NCBI RefSeq assembly: GCF_010015445.1 | Contig: NC_053112.1 | Coordinates: 38,551,281 to 38,615,280, forward strand | Source: Perca fluviatilis | Taxonomy: Eukaryota > Chordata > Actinopteri > Perciformes > Percidae | Length of the DNA: 64,000 bases | Direction: 5' to 3' | Part shown: piece after piece, positions 1 through 10,158 of the stretch | Layout of the letters: every line of letters starts with the position of its first letter | Position numbering within the stretch: the stretch's first letter is position 1 | Notes under the pieces: generated by a model | What the model was told of the DNA's origin: nothing | What the model saw: only the letters and a program-made list of their open reading frames with translations | Database searches by the model: none | Position numbers and translations under genes: made by a program

Positions 1-349
1 CAACAGTAGAAACATGGGTGCGGGTAGCTCTGCTACGTGTGTTTGTGTGTCGTCAGATCTCGAAGACGCACACACACACACAATCTCAACCGGGTAGTTA
101 TCGTCCGAACTGCGACCTCTCCTTTTTCTTTCTCTCACTTTTTTCTCTGGGTGGTGCACGCGGTGTGAGGTGCGTGTCCGCGCTATTCTCCAACATGTAG
201 CCTACTCACAACAATCACTCCTGATTGACGGCCTTTTGTACAGCCCGTGTAGGCTACTTTTTCACACAGTCTTAAACATCAAATTCAAAGTCTGACATTA
301 ACAAAGAGAAAAACAGAAACAGAATTATATTTTATTTTGGTGAGGAAGA
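1..349. other. Left edge, no gene seen
   Basis: I see no supported gene. A short CA run lies near 66-82 and a pyrimidine-rich stretch near 119-145. Open frames here are short and lack any recognisable motif. Confidence 0.5.
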
Positions 350-542
350 ATCTGGGGGGGGGGTGTCTAATTGTGTGTCAATCACTGCTCATGCACACAC
401 ACTCATTCTACTTCGTGGGGGAGGGGCTTAGAGCGACAGTTTGGGCTTTAGCAGAAAGGGGGGGAGGGAGTGAGAAGATGTCAATGTTCAAATTCTTTGG
501 CTAAATCCTGGATCTTCACAATCCTACCTACAGCACCTTTAA
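350..542 (-). mobile_element. TTAA-flanked MITE, truncated copy
   Basis: The segment reads as the reverse complement of the more complete element at 21120-21500. Both share the G-rich block next to tgtctaa, the gtcaatcactgctcatg-type core and the terminus ending in the tetranucleotide TTAA (539-542). The other end is missing, so this copy is truncated. The TTAA edge suggests a piggyBac-like non-autonomous element; that class is inferred from the target site only, since no transposase is present. Confidence 0.7.
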
Positions 543-1968
543 TTACAGTAACTAAGTATTTGTACTTCGTTACATTACAACACTGGGTGAGGGATACGCC
601 CCAGATGTCAGGCAATGATCCTGGAAATGTACTTCCGTTGATCCAGACTTATATTGATGCAATGACATCAAAACACATCAAAACACCTTATATATATGTA
701 AAGGAACTATGATTGGCAAAACTGCAAATGACATTCTACAATTGTGTTACACCACATCTAAATACGGCTTCAACGCAGTTACTGAGATGTCTTTTAGATC
801 ACATCATAGAATAATAGCCGGGGCCTAAATATCATTGCAAGAAATGTATAAAGAGTGAGTGCTTTACTTATTGTAGCATTGAGTACTGTATGTACCGTGT
901 GTTTCAGGTAGCTCTGCACTTTAGTTTTACATCGATACCTGTTTCAGCACTAAAACTTTCCAAATAATATACTTTTGGATAGATGAAGACATTCATTACT
1001 TGTTTTGTTTTGAGGAGAATTACTGTCAAGTTTGAATGTTTCTTTCATTCAGCAGCAGTAGCTAGTAATTTTTCTCCTGCTGTATCATGCTGAAGACACG
1101 CTGGTGTACGCGTATGAAGAACATCAGTTGTGCTTGTGTTTTATGTTGCTGGAGCCAAATATGCCTGAGAGCTCTTTGTGTGCCTTCTGAGGAATGTACT
1201 GTATGGGCATATGGATGTCATAGATACTGAACATACTGTGTACAATGAGTGCATAGACTCACATGCAAACACACACTAGGACACGTATACACACACACAC
1301 ACACAAAGGTAGCATTTTGGACCGCAGAAGGCACAGGTTTATACCACTGACGATGAAAGACTTAGTTGATTAAGGCTTTTAAGTTCAGAGCCAAGAGTTG
1401 ATGTTAATGGATGGTGGTGATGGAAGGTGAGTGCTCCTCTCTTTAAAGGAAAATCTTTAGTTTTTTTTTCTTCTTTCAGTTATGACAACATTTTACACAC
1501 TAACTAATGATCTGATACTAGAACAGAGTCCAGTTAAGCAAACAACACGTGCAGGCAAACAATAAGAATATTTTGAGAAAGTAAGTTTTACTAAAATCAG
1601 GCATGCATGCCTCAAGCACAAGCAGCATACTTGTCGTAGTTCTTGTTGTTTCAACTTGACATCATGAGACATAACTACCTAAAAATCACCAAAATGCTCT
1701 ACATAAAAGTCATGTTCAAGCATTTACAATTCATGGCAAGCCATAACATATTTGACTAAAGTCAAAAGATGATAATGAAGATAAAATCAAAATGACTTCA
1801 GGTACATCATTTAAAAACGAAAAGGGGAGACCAGAGTCAGATGCTTGGAGAAATTTCTGTAAAATGTTGTCCTGTGTTGACTCATTCAATAATTAATAGG
1901 GACAGGAATTTGAAGAAGCATTATTGATTTATTTTGGCCACAAGGGGGCACCAAAACAAGCTGTAAAC
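543..1968. other. Mostly unique sequence, no gene seen
   Basis: About 1.4 kb without a supported gene. A stretch near 565-650 resembles 17575-17645 (both contain a tcctggaaatgt.cttc block), so it is probably an old repeat fragment. A short CA run lies near 1289-1306. The last 8 bases (1961-1968) are the left target-site duplication of the next element. Confidence 0.45.
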
Positions 1969-2609
1969 CAAGGGGGTAAGCGGGCATCCAGAAAGCCTAC
2001 CTCCTATGGGGAGTTTCTGAGGCTAACAAGCCATCACCTGCCGTTAGCGTTCCATTGACTCCCGTTCCTTTTGGCACCACTTTGACAGAGAATAATTTTA
2101 CATCTGAAGCGTTTAAAGACTCTATTTGTCCGTTGTTTATTTCTAAAGAAACACGACAATGTATAAAAGGCTCCATTACCTTGTACCTCACGTTATAGCT
2201 CCGTAGCAGACGGTTTTGTAAAAATAGGCTAACGATTGTGTCATAACCACGCGACTATCTGTCGCACAATAGAAAAATTACCGTATAGTCAGGAGAAGCT
2301 CACAGGCAATTGGGGGGATGTGGAGAGTCCATGAAAGCATCGGAACAAAATATTTCAGCAACGTTTTGATGGATTTTTGATGGAACTTCAATATGTGGCA
2401 AGTGAATTCATATGAAGTAACATTTATCCACGAACAAACAGATTTCTTTTGGCACAGCTACCAGAAGACTTATAACTTTCAGACAGGTTGCTCACGTCAC
2501 ATCTACGTCTTCAAGCTCAGTTTGAGGCTGCGCAGCAACGCTCAATCACCGGAAAAGAGCTTCTAATTGACGTCTCCGTCGAAGTCTATTTTCACTTTCA
2601 CTGTCTATG
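1969..2609 (+). mobile_element. hAT-like non-autonomous element, copy 1
   Basis: The 641-bp block is flanked by a perfect 8-bp direct repeat, ctgtaaac, at 1961-1968 and 2610-2617. It starts with caagggggtaag. Its body matches 42141-42806 in the opposite orientation, including the blocks around gcttcagatgtaaa and gtgtcataacca (plus-strand orientations differ between copies). An 8-bp duplication fits the hAT superfamily. The terminal inverted repeat is minimal, and no transposase frame is present, so it is a non-autonomous element or an internal deletion product. Confidence 0.85.
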
Positions 2610-2697
2610 CTGTAAACACAACATGGACATGAAGCTAATATGTTGAACATGTGAGCAAACAAATGCCGGTAACACTTTACAATAAGGTACACAAAAA

Positions 2698-3046
2698 AAT
2701 AGGTAGTTAATGATTAGTTACTGTTTTTGAAAAAGTAATGAATGATTACTGTTTTTCAGAAGGGTAGTTACTGTTTTTCAGAAGGGTAGTTACTGATTTT
2801 TGAAAGGGTAATGAATGATTAGTTACTGTTTTTTGAAAAGTTAACGAATGATTAGTGACTGTTTTTCAGAAGGGTAGTTACAGTTTTTCAGAAGGGTAGT
2901 TACGGTTTTTCAGAAGGGTAATGAATGATTAGTTACCGTTTTTCAGAAGGTTAGGTACTGTTTTTTGAAAGGGTAACGAATGATTAGTTACTGTTTTTTG
3001 AAAGGGTAACGAATGATTAGTTACTGTTTTTCAGAAGGGTAGTTAC
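2698..3046 (+). repeat. Minisatellite arm inside hAT-like element
   Basis: More than ten imperfect copies of a short unit, core agttactgtttttcagaagg, alternate with longer units containing gtaatgaatgattagttac. The same unit reappears at 4112-4165 and then in inverted orientation to 4240, so the array lies in the arms of the element. Confidence 0.85.
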
Positions 3047-4111
3047 TAGAGGGGGTACGGTTCATGAAAATACATCCGAACCGTTCGGTCCGCTTGTCTC
3101 AGTTTGGAGTGTTTGTGTGCTGCACAGTTTGATGCGTGCGCAATGTAGCCTCGTGCCCGTATGGGACTTCAGACGAAAGAAAGAAGAAGAGATGTGGACG
3201 TAGTTACCAACAAAACGTACAGCGAAATACCGTGCAAAACATTTCAGGCCGTCCTGCCAACCTGTATACATTTTAACATCAATGTACTGTAACGTTTTTT
3301 CGCTCGGGTGGGGCTGCCCAGTTCCCCCCGCGACTGGCGCGCGCACACACACAAACACACACACAAACAAACACGATGGATGCAGGAAAACCGGAGATGA
3401 TACGTAGCCTACAGGAGGACTTAAATTAAGGACAGCTACGCTCGTTACTGTAAGTGCTATGATAAGTTAAAGTCCAAAAAAAAAAAAAAGTACTTTATCA
3501 AACCGTATGAATGTGTGTCCCATCCCACGCCAGGATAGGAAATTAACTAACAATGTAAACAGTTTTTATGTTTAACATATTCTGACTTATTCAAAAGATG
3601 GAGCTTTAAGAGTTGCTCTCTTTTCTTCTTTTAAAGGATACAGTTTTTTAAAAGAGCTACACTGAAGTTGGCAGTTTGATAAATGAAAGTTATTTCAATT
3701 GATATTTTGTAATATTTCAATCTTCATGTGCTAAAAAGGCACATAAGTTCCTGTAGATGGCAATACACATTCTCCTTTTTTTGCCAAATAAATGAAAAGC
3801 ATGTTGAAATCATCAATGTCTTCCCTCTTGCTGTATCAAAATCTTACCTAGCTTTCCTCAGAGATGGTCCCAATAATGTGCTTAAAGTCAAGACAAATTC
3901 AGTTTGTCCATGATTACATGGTATAACTGCTCAATTATTTAATACTGTATCCTACATTGTGGATAATTAAGTTATATATCATATGCTGAAGTATTTCTGG
4001 AGTGTTAAAGATTAAAGGAAAAAATAACAAGAACCGTACAGAACCGAAAACCGTGACCCTAAAACCGTGATAAGAACCCAACCGTGGGTTTTATGAACCG
4101 TGCCACCCCTA
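3047..4111. mobile_element. Nested hAT-like element
   Basis: It begins tagagggggtacggttcat and ends with the inverted counterpart atgaaccgtgccacccct followed by a. A perfect 8-bp duplication, gtagttac, lies at 3039-3046 and 4112-4119. The 1,065-bp interior has no transposase. It is inserted in the tandem-repeat arm of the element at 2668-4269 and is therefore younger. The 102-codon minus-strand frame inside it shows no motif. Confidence 0.88.
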
Positions 4112-4429
4112 GTAGTTACTGTTTTTCAGAAGGGTAGTTACTGTTTTTAGAAAGACTAACAGTAACTACCCTTCTGAAAAACAGTAACTAATCATTCGTT
4201 ACTCTTTCAAAAACAGTAACTAATCATTAACTACCTATTTTTTTGTGTACCTTATTGTAAAGTGTTACCCAAATGCCTATGTAAACCCTAAGCACCCTTT
4301 CTTTTTAGCTTTTTTGAGTCTCCAACAACTCCTCAGGGAAATGTGTCTCTTTAGCTGCCAAATGCTCCACTATGTTGACCAGCTACTAGCCTAACTTTGT
4401 CGGACTCGCGTTCAGTGCTGAGAAGGTAG

Positions 4430-5063
4430 CTTTGAGTCAGTTTATCAAATTTTTTTTCATTGAGAACCGCTGCCTGCTGTAGCTGGAAACGAGGTTGAAG
4501 TTAGACTGAACCAAAACAGTGAAGTTTTTGACAAAACAATGAACTGATAGAACTAAAATGCTTGAAAAGTTACGTAGATACAACCTGAACACATTTTCTA
4601 GCCCCAAACCACATTTTCCCGACTATTCGATATGCGAGTTAGGCTGGAACCTCTCATTTTATTTAATATTTTCCAAACCGAAACCAAAATGCCTCGGAAC
4701 GCAATTACATTGACTTACAACCAATCAGAGCAACGAAACAGGTGACGTAGCGCTGAGCGAAGACCAAATGTAAACAGACTACGGCGTGCAGAGATGAGCT
4801 GTGATGCTGTAGCATCAATATGTCTGTGAACGAGTGGAGTGCTGCAATTTTTGCCATTAGGATTTAATAACTGGACGTAATCACATTTTGCGTAAAGCAC
4901 AAAGACTCCGCAAGTTGAAACATGCCCCATATTAGATAAACGGTTGTGATTGGCCCGACCCGGGCCAGGTCGGCTGGAAATCTGTCTGAATGGGAGGGGG
5001 ACAGATGCATTTGTCAGATCAAATAAAACATGAGGTCACAGATTCGTCTGGTTCCCAGGCTGC
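4430..5063. mobile_element. Probable repeat remnant
   Basis: Several blocks look like interspersed fish repeat sequence: the ccaatcagagcaacgaaac block near 4721, the cgacccgggccaggtcgg block near 4954, and an end reading cgtctggttcccaggct near 5046-5062 that resembles a transposon terminus. I could not find a matching opposite end or a target duplication, so limits are approximate. Confidence 0.35.
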
Positions 5064-5509
5064 AAATTTCAACTTTTGTAGTTTGATGAACATCTCTCTT
5101 CATGAGTAAAGCCCTCAGTTGGGACAAGATTAATAATGAGATTTATTTACACTTTTTCACAGAGTTCATACCTGACCCCTTGAATATGTTGGTCTCTTGA
5201 TTAAACCAGCTTGTCTACGTGCCCTTGAGAAGCTTTCTGCAACTTTCTTTATTTACTCATCATCATCCGCATGTGACATCATCGGCACTCTTACATACCT
5301 TTGTTGCGTTTTCCTGCACGCTTTAATTCACAGCCACAAAAGATAAGAGGAACCCACAGCATACCAGCCAGAGAGAAGAAGAGTGCTGAAGAAAGAGCAA
5401 CGCAAAGGCAAAATAAACAGATTTCAAAGCACTTCCATATAAAGGCATCAAACGTCCCATGCGATGAAACAACATGCCGCAGCTCGTTTTAATTGACACA
5501 TTGACAACC
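5064..5509. other. No gene or repeat seen
   Basis: Unique-looking sequence without a supported feature. The 63-codon frame here is purine-rich and featureless. Confidence 0.4.
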
Positions 5510-5950
5510 TCAGACTTATGATAAGAAGAGGGGAGTGGGGGGCAAGAAGGATGGAAGAAAAGAGGGACGGAGGGAGGGAGAGAGGGGCTAAGGAATGAAA
5601 GAAAGATCAGCCTAAACTAACAACAATAAGGGAATGATAGAAGGGCTTAATTTTGCCTGACAGACGGTGCTTTCATCAAATTGTGTGCCTTGAACTGCGC
5701 CTTGATTAATTATTTAATAAGGCGGCCTGCTCTTCGGCACTGGCCCTCATTTGATGCTCCCACAAATGTGTTTCTGCTGACAGATAGAGGTCCACTACTG
5801 GCCCCTGTTTACACATACCAAAATAGAACAGCAGGCAAGTCCCAATACCATGTTACAGAGCAGGACTGGAGCTTTGATGGTATTACAGCCGCCTTAGGGA
5901 GGTTTTTAGGATCCGTTTTCAACCTTACACAGAGATATTCTTCATTGTCA
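5510..5950 (+). promoter_or_regulatory. Candidate conserved non-coding element
   Basis: This low-repeat stretch has the texture of a vertebrate developmental enhancer: TAAT-rich homeodomain-type sites (for example gattaattatttaataag near 5704-5722), mixed GC blocks, and no sign of interspersed-repeat ends. A purine-rich run lies at about 5530-5590. This is inference from composition and motif density; conservation cannot be seen from one sequence. Confidence 0.25.
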
Positions 5951-6239
5951 CTATGTTGATTTATTTGTGTGTGTTTTTGCACATATGGGGTGATCTGAAA
6001 TCAATAAACTTTTTAAATCACTGTTTTTCACAAGGTATTAAAGAATGTTTTAATCAAGGGCTTTAGAAATAATAACCAATCGGTATCCGGTTGTATTATC
6101 ACAGATGCAACTACAGCGATGCATGGACCACGTTACCTCGTTAATAATGTGAAAAAGTGTGTGGTCCTGTATTCATACATAACAGCGAGACATTTCCATA
6201 ATGGTTGACTGGAGCTAGTTGACTACCTGTTATAGTGTA

Positions 6240-6470
6240 GCACTCATGGCTTGTACTTGTACTTTACTTAAGTATTGCCATATGCCATGCTACTACTTTA
6301 TACTTCAACTCCATCCATTACATGTCAGAGGGAAGTATTTTCTTCACTGCATTTACATGACAGCTGTAGTGAGCTGCTTTGCAGATTAAGATTTTACACA
6401 GTATTTATAGAATATAATGCATTGTTAGATATTAATCTATCCAACAATATATAAAGTGAGACTCTCCTAC
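6240..6470. mobile_element. hAT-like fragment (cagtggtgg family)
   Basis: Blocks such as ttgcagattaagatttta and tgcattgttagat match the internal part of the family whose intact copy is at 26133-26627. Neither end is present, so this is an old internal fragment. Confidence 0.55.
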
Positions 6471-6489
6471 ACCGAAAAACGACCCAATA

Positions 6490-6960
6490 GGTCATCCCTA
6501 CAAGCAGCAATTATGACCCATTTTAATATGTATTGTTAGGCAGCGCCATCTGGTGGCCGTAGTAATTATGACGGGAGCAAAGCAGGAAGTCATGTAACGT
6601 GTTATCAAGAGTTACCAAGGGTGGCCGGACACAGGACTTTCACCCAGGACAACAGTGTTCGTGTCCCGTATAAAAATAAAAGTATTTTTACTTATAGAAA
6701 AAAGGAACTATGTCACGTTCTCCGTCACGTGTGTTGTTACGTTATGTACGTACGCACGGAAGTGAAAAAACTTAACAAATGTACACATTTTAACCCAAAC
6801 CACAATCTTTTTCTAAACTTAACTAAGCAGTTGTGTTGCCTAAGTTGTTTTTGTGCCTAAACTTAACCAAACTACGACTGTTTCACAAGGTAAATGACCT
6901 TTACGTTTGTGTATGAGAGCGGAGAATGCTCCTTATGGTTACTGTTACTTAACTCTCAAT
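6490..6960. mobile_element. Family A interspersed repeat, partial
   Basis: Contains the family hallmarks also seen near 7375, 16090, 20260, 30295, 38270 and 41080: a cacaggactttcaccca block, 'ctggtggccgtag', and runs of 'aacttaacca'. Ends are not resolved. Family A has no coding capacity in any copy here. Confidence 0.55.
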
Positions 6961-7091
6961 ATGTCTTCTCCCTAACCCTTCACATACTACACAAAGGTAG
7001 AGTGGTAAAAAGACATTTTCTATATTTATTCTAATTTATTTCTATAACAGTAATGTATCTGCAACATGCAGGGTTTTCCCTACTATTATAA

Positions 7092-7990
7092 GGATTAGGT
7101 GCACGGGCATAGTAGCAGCTTGACCGCAGGGCCGTAAGATGATGTAGTATTAAGCCTGATCCCACAGAATTCCGTGAAATGATCATGAACTGTTAACACT
7201 ACGTGGTGGTGGCACAGAATGTGGGAAAATTCTGTGTGGCCACCACGGAAAACAATGCCAATGTAAAGTCAATGAGAAGATGACGTAGCATTAGGAGCGA
7301 CTACGGTAGCGAGTAGTATGAAAGCCCGAAAATCCGCGTAGGGAGGTCGGTTAGGGTGGTGGATGGGTCCTACACAGGACTTTCACCCAGGGGACCGGGG
7401 ATCGTGTCCCGCGTGTTAAGTTTCCTAAACCCAACCATAACCGTCCAGTTCTTCTTTTCCTAAACCCTATCGTCCCGTTGTTGTCCCGCATCCCGTTATT
7501 GTTTTCCTAAACCCAACCATCCCGTTCTTCTTTTTCTAAACCCAACTGTCCCGTTGTTGTCCCGCGTGTCATGGAAACGTAGCCCACCCACAACCTTTTC
7601 CTTAACTTAAGGGGCCGTGTTAATTTCACGGAATTCTTCCGTGGGCCCATCACGGAATTTTTTGGGATTCCGTGAAACTGCCACAGATTTTGAGTTAAGG
7701 GGCCGTGTTCATTTCACAGAATTCTGTGAGATCAGGTTGCATTAAGAGCGACAACGGTAGAGAGTAGTAAGAAAGACCGAAAATCCACATAAGGAGGCAG
7801 GTTGGGGTGGTTGATGGGTCAAACAACACAGGACTTTCTTGTCCCGTTCTTGTCCCACATGTCAGTTAAACGTACATGTTTTAACCCCACCCACGATCTT
7901 TCGGTAACTAAGTGGCTTTAGCCTGCACGTTGAAAAATGACGCCAAGAGTCCCGACCAAAGGCACCTGACCAAGCGTAGGTGTTTTACAT
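7092..7990. mobile_element. Family A copy interrupted by another family A copy
   Basis: The host copy runs from about 7092 to the block gatgtagtatta (7141-7152), then resumes after 7741 with agagcgacaacggtag. Another copy (41190-41220 in reverse) shows these blocks joined, which supports an insertion between them. The interior has the typical gttggggtggttgatgg and caggactttc blocks. Confidence 0.6.
7154..7741. mobile_element. Family A element with inverted ends, nested
   Basis: The left end gcctgatcccacagaattcc and the right end, whose reverse complement reads gcaacctgatctcacagaat, form a terminal inverted repeat of about 30 bp. TTAA borders both sides (7151-7154 and about 7742-7745). The interior repeats the family A core (gaaagcccgaaaatccgcg; caggactttcaccca). 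No protein-coding frame is present. Confidence 0.7.
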
Positions 7991-8236
7991 GCTAAGAGTG
8001 AGAATGTGTTGGTTTGTCCCCAGTTTTATATAATAATCTTATAATTTATTTATTTAATATCTGCTCTAGCTTTTCCAACGTTTTAGACAGAAATATGGTA
8101 ATAATAATGGTCCAAAATGATGTGAAAGTGATTTTTTTTTTTTATTGGAAAAAGTTAACATTTACTTGAGGGAGGACTCCTAAACTTCCGCCAAATACGT
8201 GCATTTAAGTTTTCCACAAACCTAGGGAAAACACTG

Positions 8237-8879
8237 TTTTACCACACGTGTGGTAAAAGGGAGTTCAGTTCCTGATTTACAGCCACAAACTCATTCCATG
8301 TGATGCCAACCTTACCAGCAGAGGCTGCTATGACTGTCACATGCTGTGACTGGATGCATACAGTATTAATGCAAACTGCTTTATGTCTTACAGAACAAAC
8401 GTTGTTGGGCACATGTGCTGTACCACAGCCGTGCAGAGATAAAGTAAGAGGACGATTTATAAATGTCCATAAATAACATCAGACTGCCTGCATTTTGACA
8501 TGCTAATAAATGCTTCCTCCAAATCAATAAGACATGGGAAACACTAACCCAGCCCATCATTCAACAAATCAAAACCTCATGATTTCCCCACAAATGGTCA
8601 CAGCCTTCTTTATGCGCTGAAATCCGTGCTCTTGGCCTGGATCTGACACGAGATTAGAGGAATAATGGTGGAATCTGGGTCTGACTTCCCTTTTTTTTCT
8701 CACCCTGTTCTTTTGATTTGGGAGCCCTCTGTTTGCAGCCTGCGTCTTTTCAGCTCCTCTTGTTTGGTTTGGGCATATCTGGCATAGCTGCGGTCTTGTT
8801 AATACTTCTCCCAAACTCAGTGCATCTGGAGAAAGTTCCACACACCTCCTTCGTTGCATCAGACAACCAATGCATTTGA
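8237..8879. other. No gene or repeat seen
   Basis: Unique-looking sequence. A 112-codon minus-strand frame (8569-8907) runs into the next repeat and has no recognisable domain. Confidence 0.4.
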
Positions 8880-8887
8880 TGCAGTAC

Positions 8888-9315
8888 CAGAGGTGGAAGG
8901 AGTACAAAAATATTCTACTTAAGTAAAAGTACTATTACTGTAATAAAGTTTTACTTAAGTATGAGTAAAATGACCAGAATAAAAATCTACTCAAACGTAA
9001 AAAGTAGCTCATTTAAAATGTACTCAGACTTACTTTTTTTACATTTATACATATATCATATCTTATTTATACTTGGTATATTTATTTATTAAATCGCAGT
9101 CTTTTGCGATCTGAAAAGGGCACAAAGCCATATCGCGCTTTTCGATTTCGACAGATACTTTGCCAAAACATTAGAATGAATGACAATACTTCAAACAAAA
9201 CATACTTAGGTAAAAGCACAGATTTTTAAAACTACTTTCAAAAGTAAAAGAGCACAAAACAAACTACTCAATTCCAGTAACGTGAGTAATTGTAATTAGT
9301 TACTTTCCACCTCTG
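8888..9315. mobile_element. hAT-like MITE (cagaggtgg family)
   Basis: The element starts cagaggtggaaggagtac and ends gtaattagttactttccacctctg-type sequence, giving a terminal inverted repeat. The flanks tgcagtac (8880-8887) and tgcagcac (9316-9323) match at 7 of 8 positions, as expected for an ageing hAT target duplication. The 428-bp interior is rich in tacttaagtaaaagtac motifs and has no coding capacity. Confidence 0.85.
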
Positions 9316-9331
9316 TGCAGCACACTCTCAG

Positions 9332-10158
9332 AAGTAAGTAAGTAAGTAAGCTTTATTTATATAGCACCTATCACAGATAGAATCACAAAGTGCTTCACAA
9401 GCAACAAATATAACAATTTAAAAAACATCATACAAAACATAAAAAATTATAGCTCAGTCAACTGAAAGCTTGTCTGAATAGTAGTGTCTTCAGCTGTTTT
9501 TTAAAAGAAACGGTAGAATCGGCCACACGCAGCAACAGGGGCAGGGCGTTCCACAATTTGGGAGCAACTGCCTGAAAAGAGGAACCATCAGGAGATTTTG
9601 ACCTGAGCAACGAAGAGTGCGGAAAGAAGAGTAAGGGGTCAACATGTCTCCGATATATTGAGGCGTCTGTCCATGTAGTGCTCTAAAAGTTAAAACAAAA
9701 ATTTTGAAATCAATTCTGTATTTTACTGGAAGCCAGTGGAGAGTAAATAAAATCGGAGTAATGTGTGCCCTTCTGTTTGTTCCTGTTAAAAGCCTTGCTG
9801 CTGCATTTTGCACCAATTGGAGACAGCTCAGAGGAAATTTGTTAAAACAAGTAAAAAGGGAATTACAATAATCTAACCGTGAAGAAATAAAAGCATGAAT
9901 GATCATCTCCAAGGTAACTTTGGGCAGTATTGTTCTCAATTTAGAGATATTTCTCAAATGATAGAAACAGTTTCTGACCAACTGTCTAGAATGACCATCC
10001 AGAGACATCGATTGGTCGAACAAAACACCAAGGTTTCTTAGGCTCAACTGGACGGAGGAGTCCAAGGAACAGAGGTGTTGTTTAATTTGGGGAATTTTTT
10101 GTTCTGGAGCAATGATCAAAGGTTCAGTCTTTTTTGTAGAAGTGGATAGACAATTTAC
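9332..10158 (-). mobile_element. L2-clade LINE, 5'-truncated 3' end
   Basis: On the minus strand the segment encodes the C-terminal part of a reverse transcriptase and ends in a tail with tgctatataaataaagctt followed by a (TTAC)n tract at 9332-9350. Such short tandem tails are typical of L2-type LINEs. The 5' side stops exactly where the hairpin-ended element at 10159 begins, so the truncation is either original or caused by that insertion. About 0.8 kb of an element normally several kilobases long remains. Confidence 0.85.
9490..10119 (-). pseudogene. L2 reverse transcriptase C-terminal remnant
   Basis: The 209-codon open frame carries the family signatures LRNLGVLFDQSMS, FYHLRNISKLR, SSRLDYCNSLF, QLVQNAAARLLTG, HWLPVKYRIDFKI and FRALHGQTPQYI, in the order found downstream of the catalytic core in L2/Maui-type LINE proteins. 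The catalytic YADD region and the endonuclease are absent. The frame is open further upstream to about 10155, so the annotated start methionine is internal. The last ~30 residues diverge, suggesting a frameshift near the C-terminus. Not a host gene. Confidence 0.85.

Larger units (their letters stand above)
2668..4269. mobile_element. hAT-like element with tandem-repeat arms
   Basis: The left end ggtaacactttacaataagg (2668) is repeated inverted at the right end (about 4250-4269). A perfect 8-bp duplication, caaatgcc, flanks the element at 2660-2667 and 4270-4277. The arms consist of an irregular tandem array of a unit like tagttactgtttttcagaag with a longer variant containing taatgaatgat. About 1.07 kb of the interior is a second element (3047-4111); without it this one would be roughly 530 bp. 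It has no coding capacity. Confidence 0.9.
7069..8236. mobile_element. Possible hAT-like element enclosing family A
   Basis: The left edge cagggttttcccta (7069) and the right edge ctagggaaaacactg (ending 8236) are near-perfect inverted counterparts. They bracket about 1.1 kb that is largely family A repeat. I could not find a convincing flanking duplication, so the relation of the two ends is inferred from the inverted repeat alone. Confidence 0.5.

Noticed and set aside
9490..10119. Host gene encoding a 209-residue protein
   Set aside because: The motifs are those of an L2-type LINE reverse transcriptase C-terminus, followed by a LINE tail.
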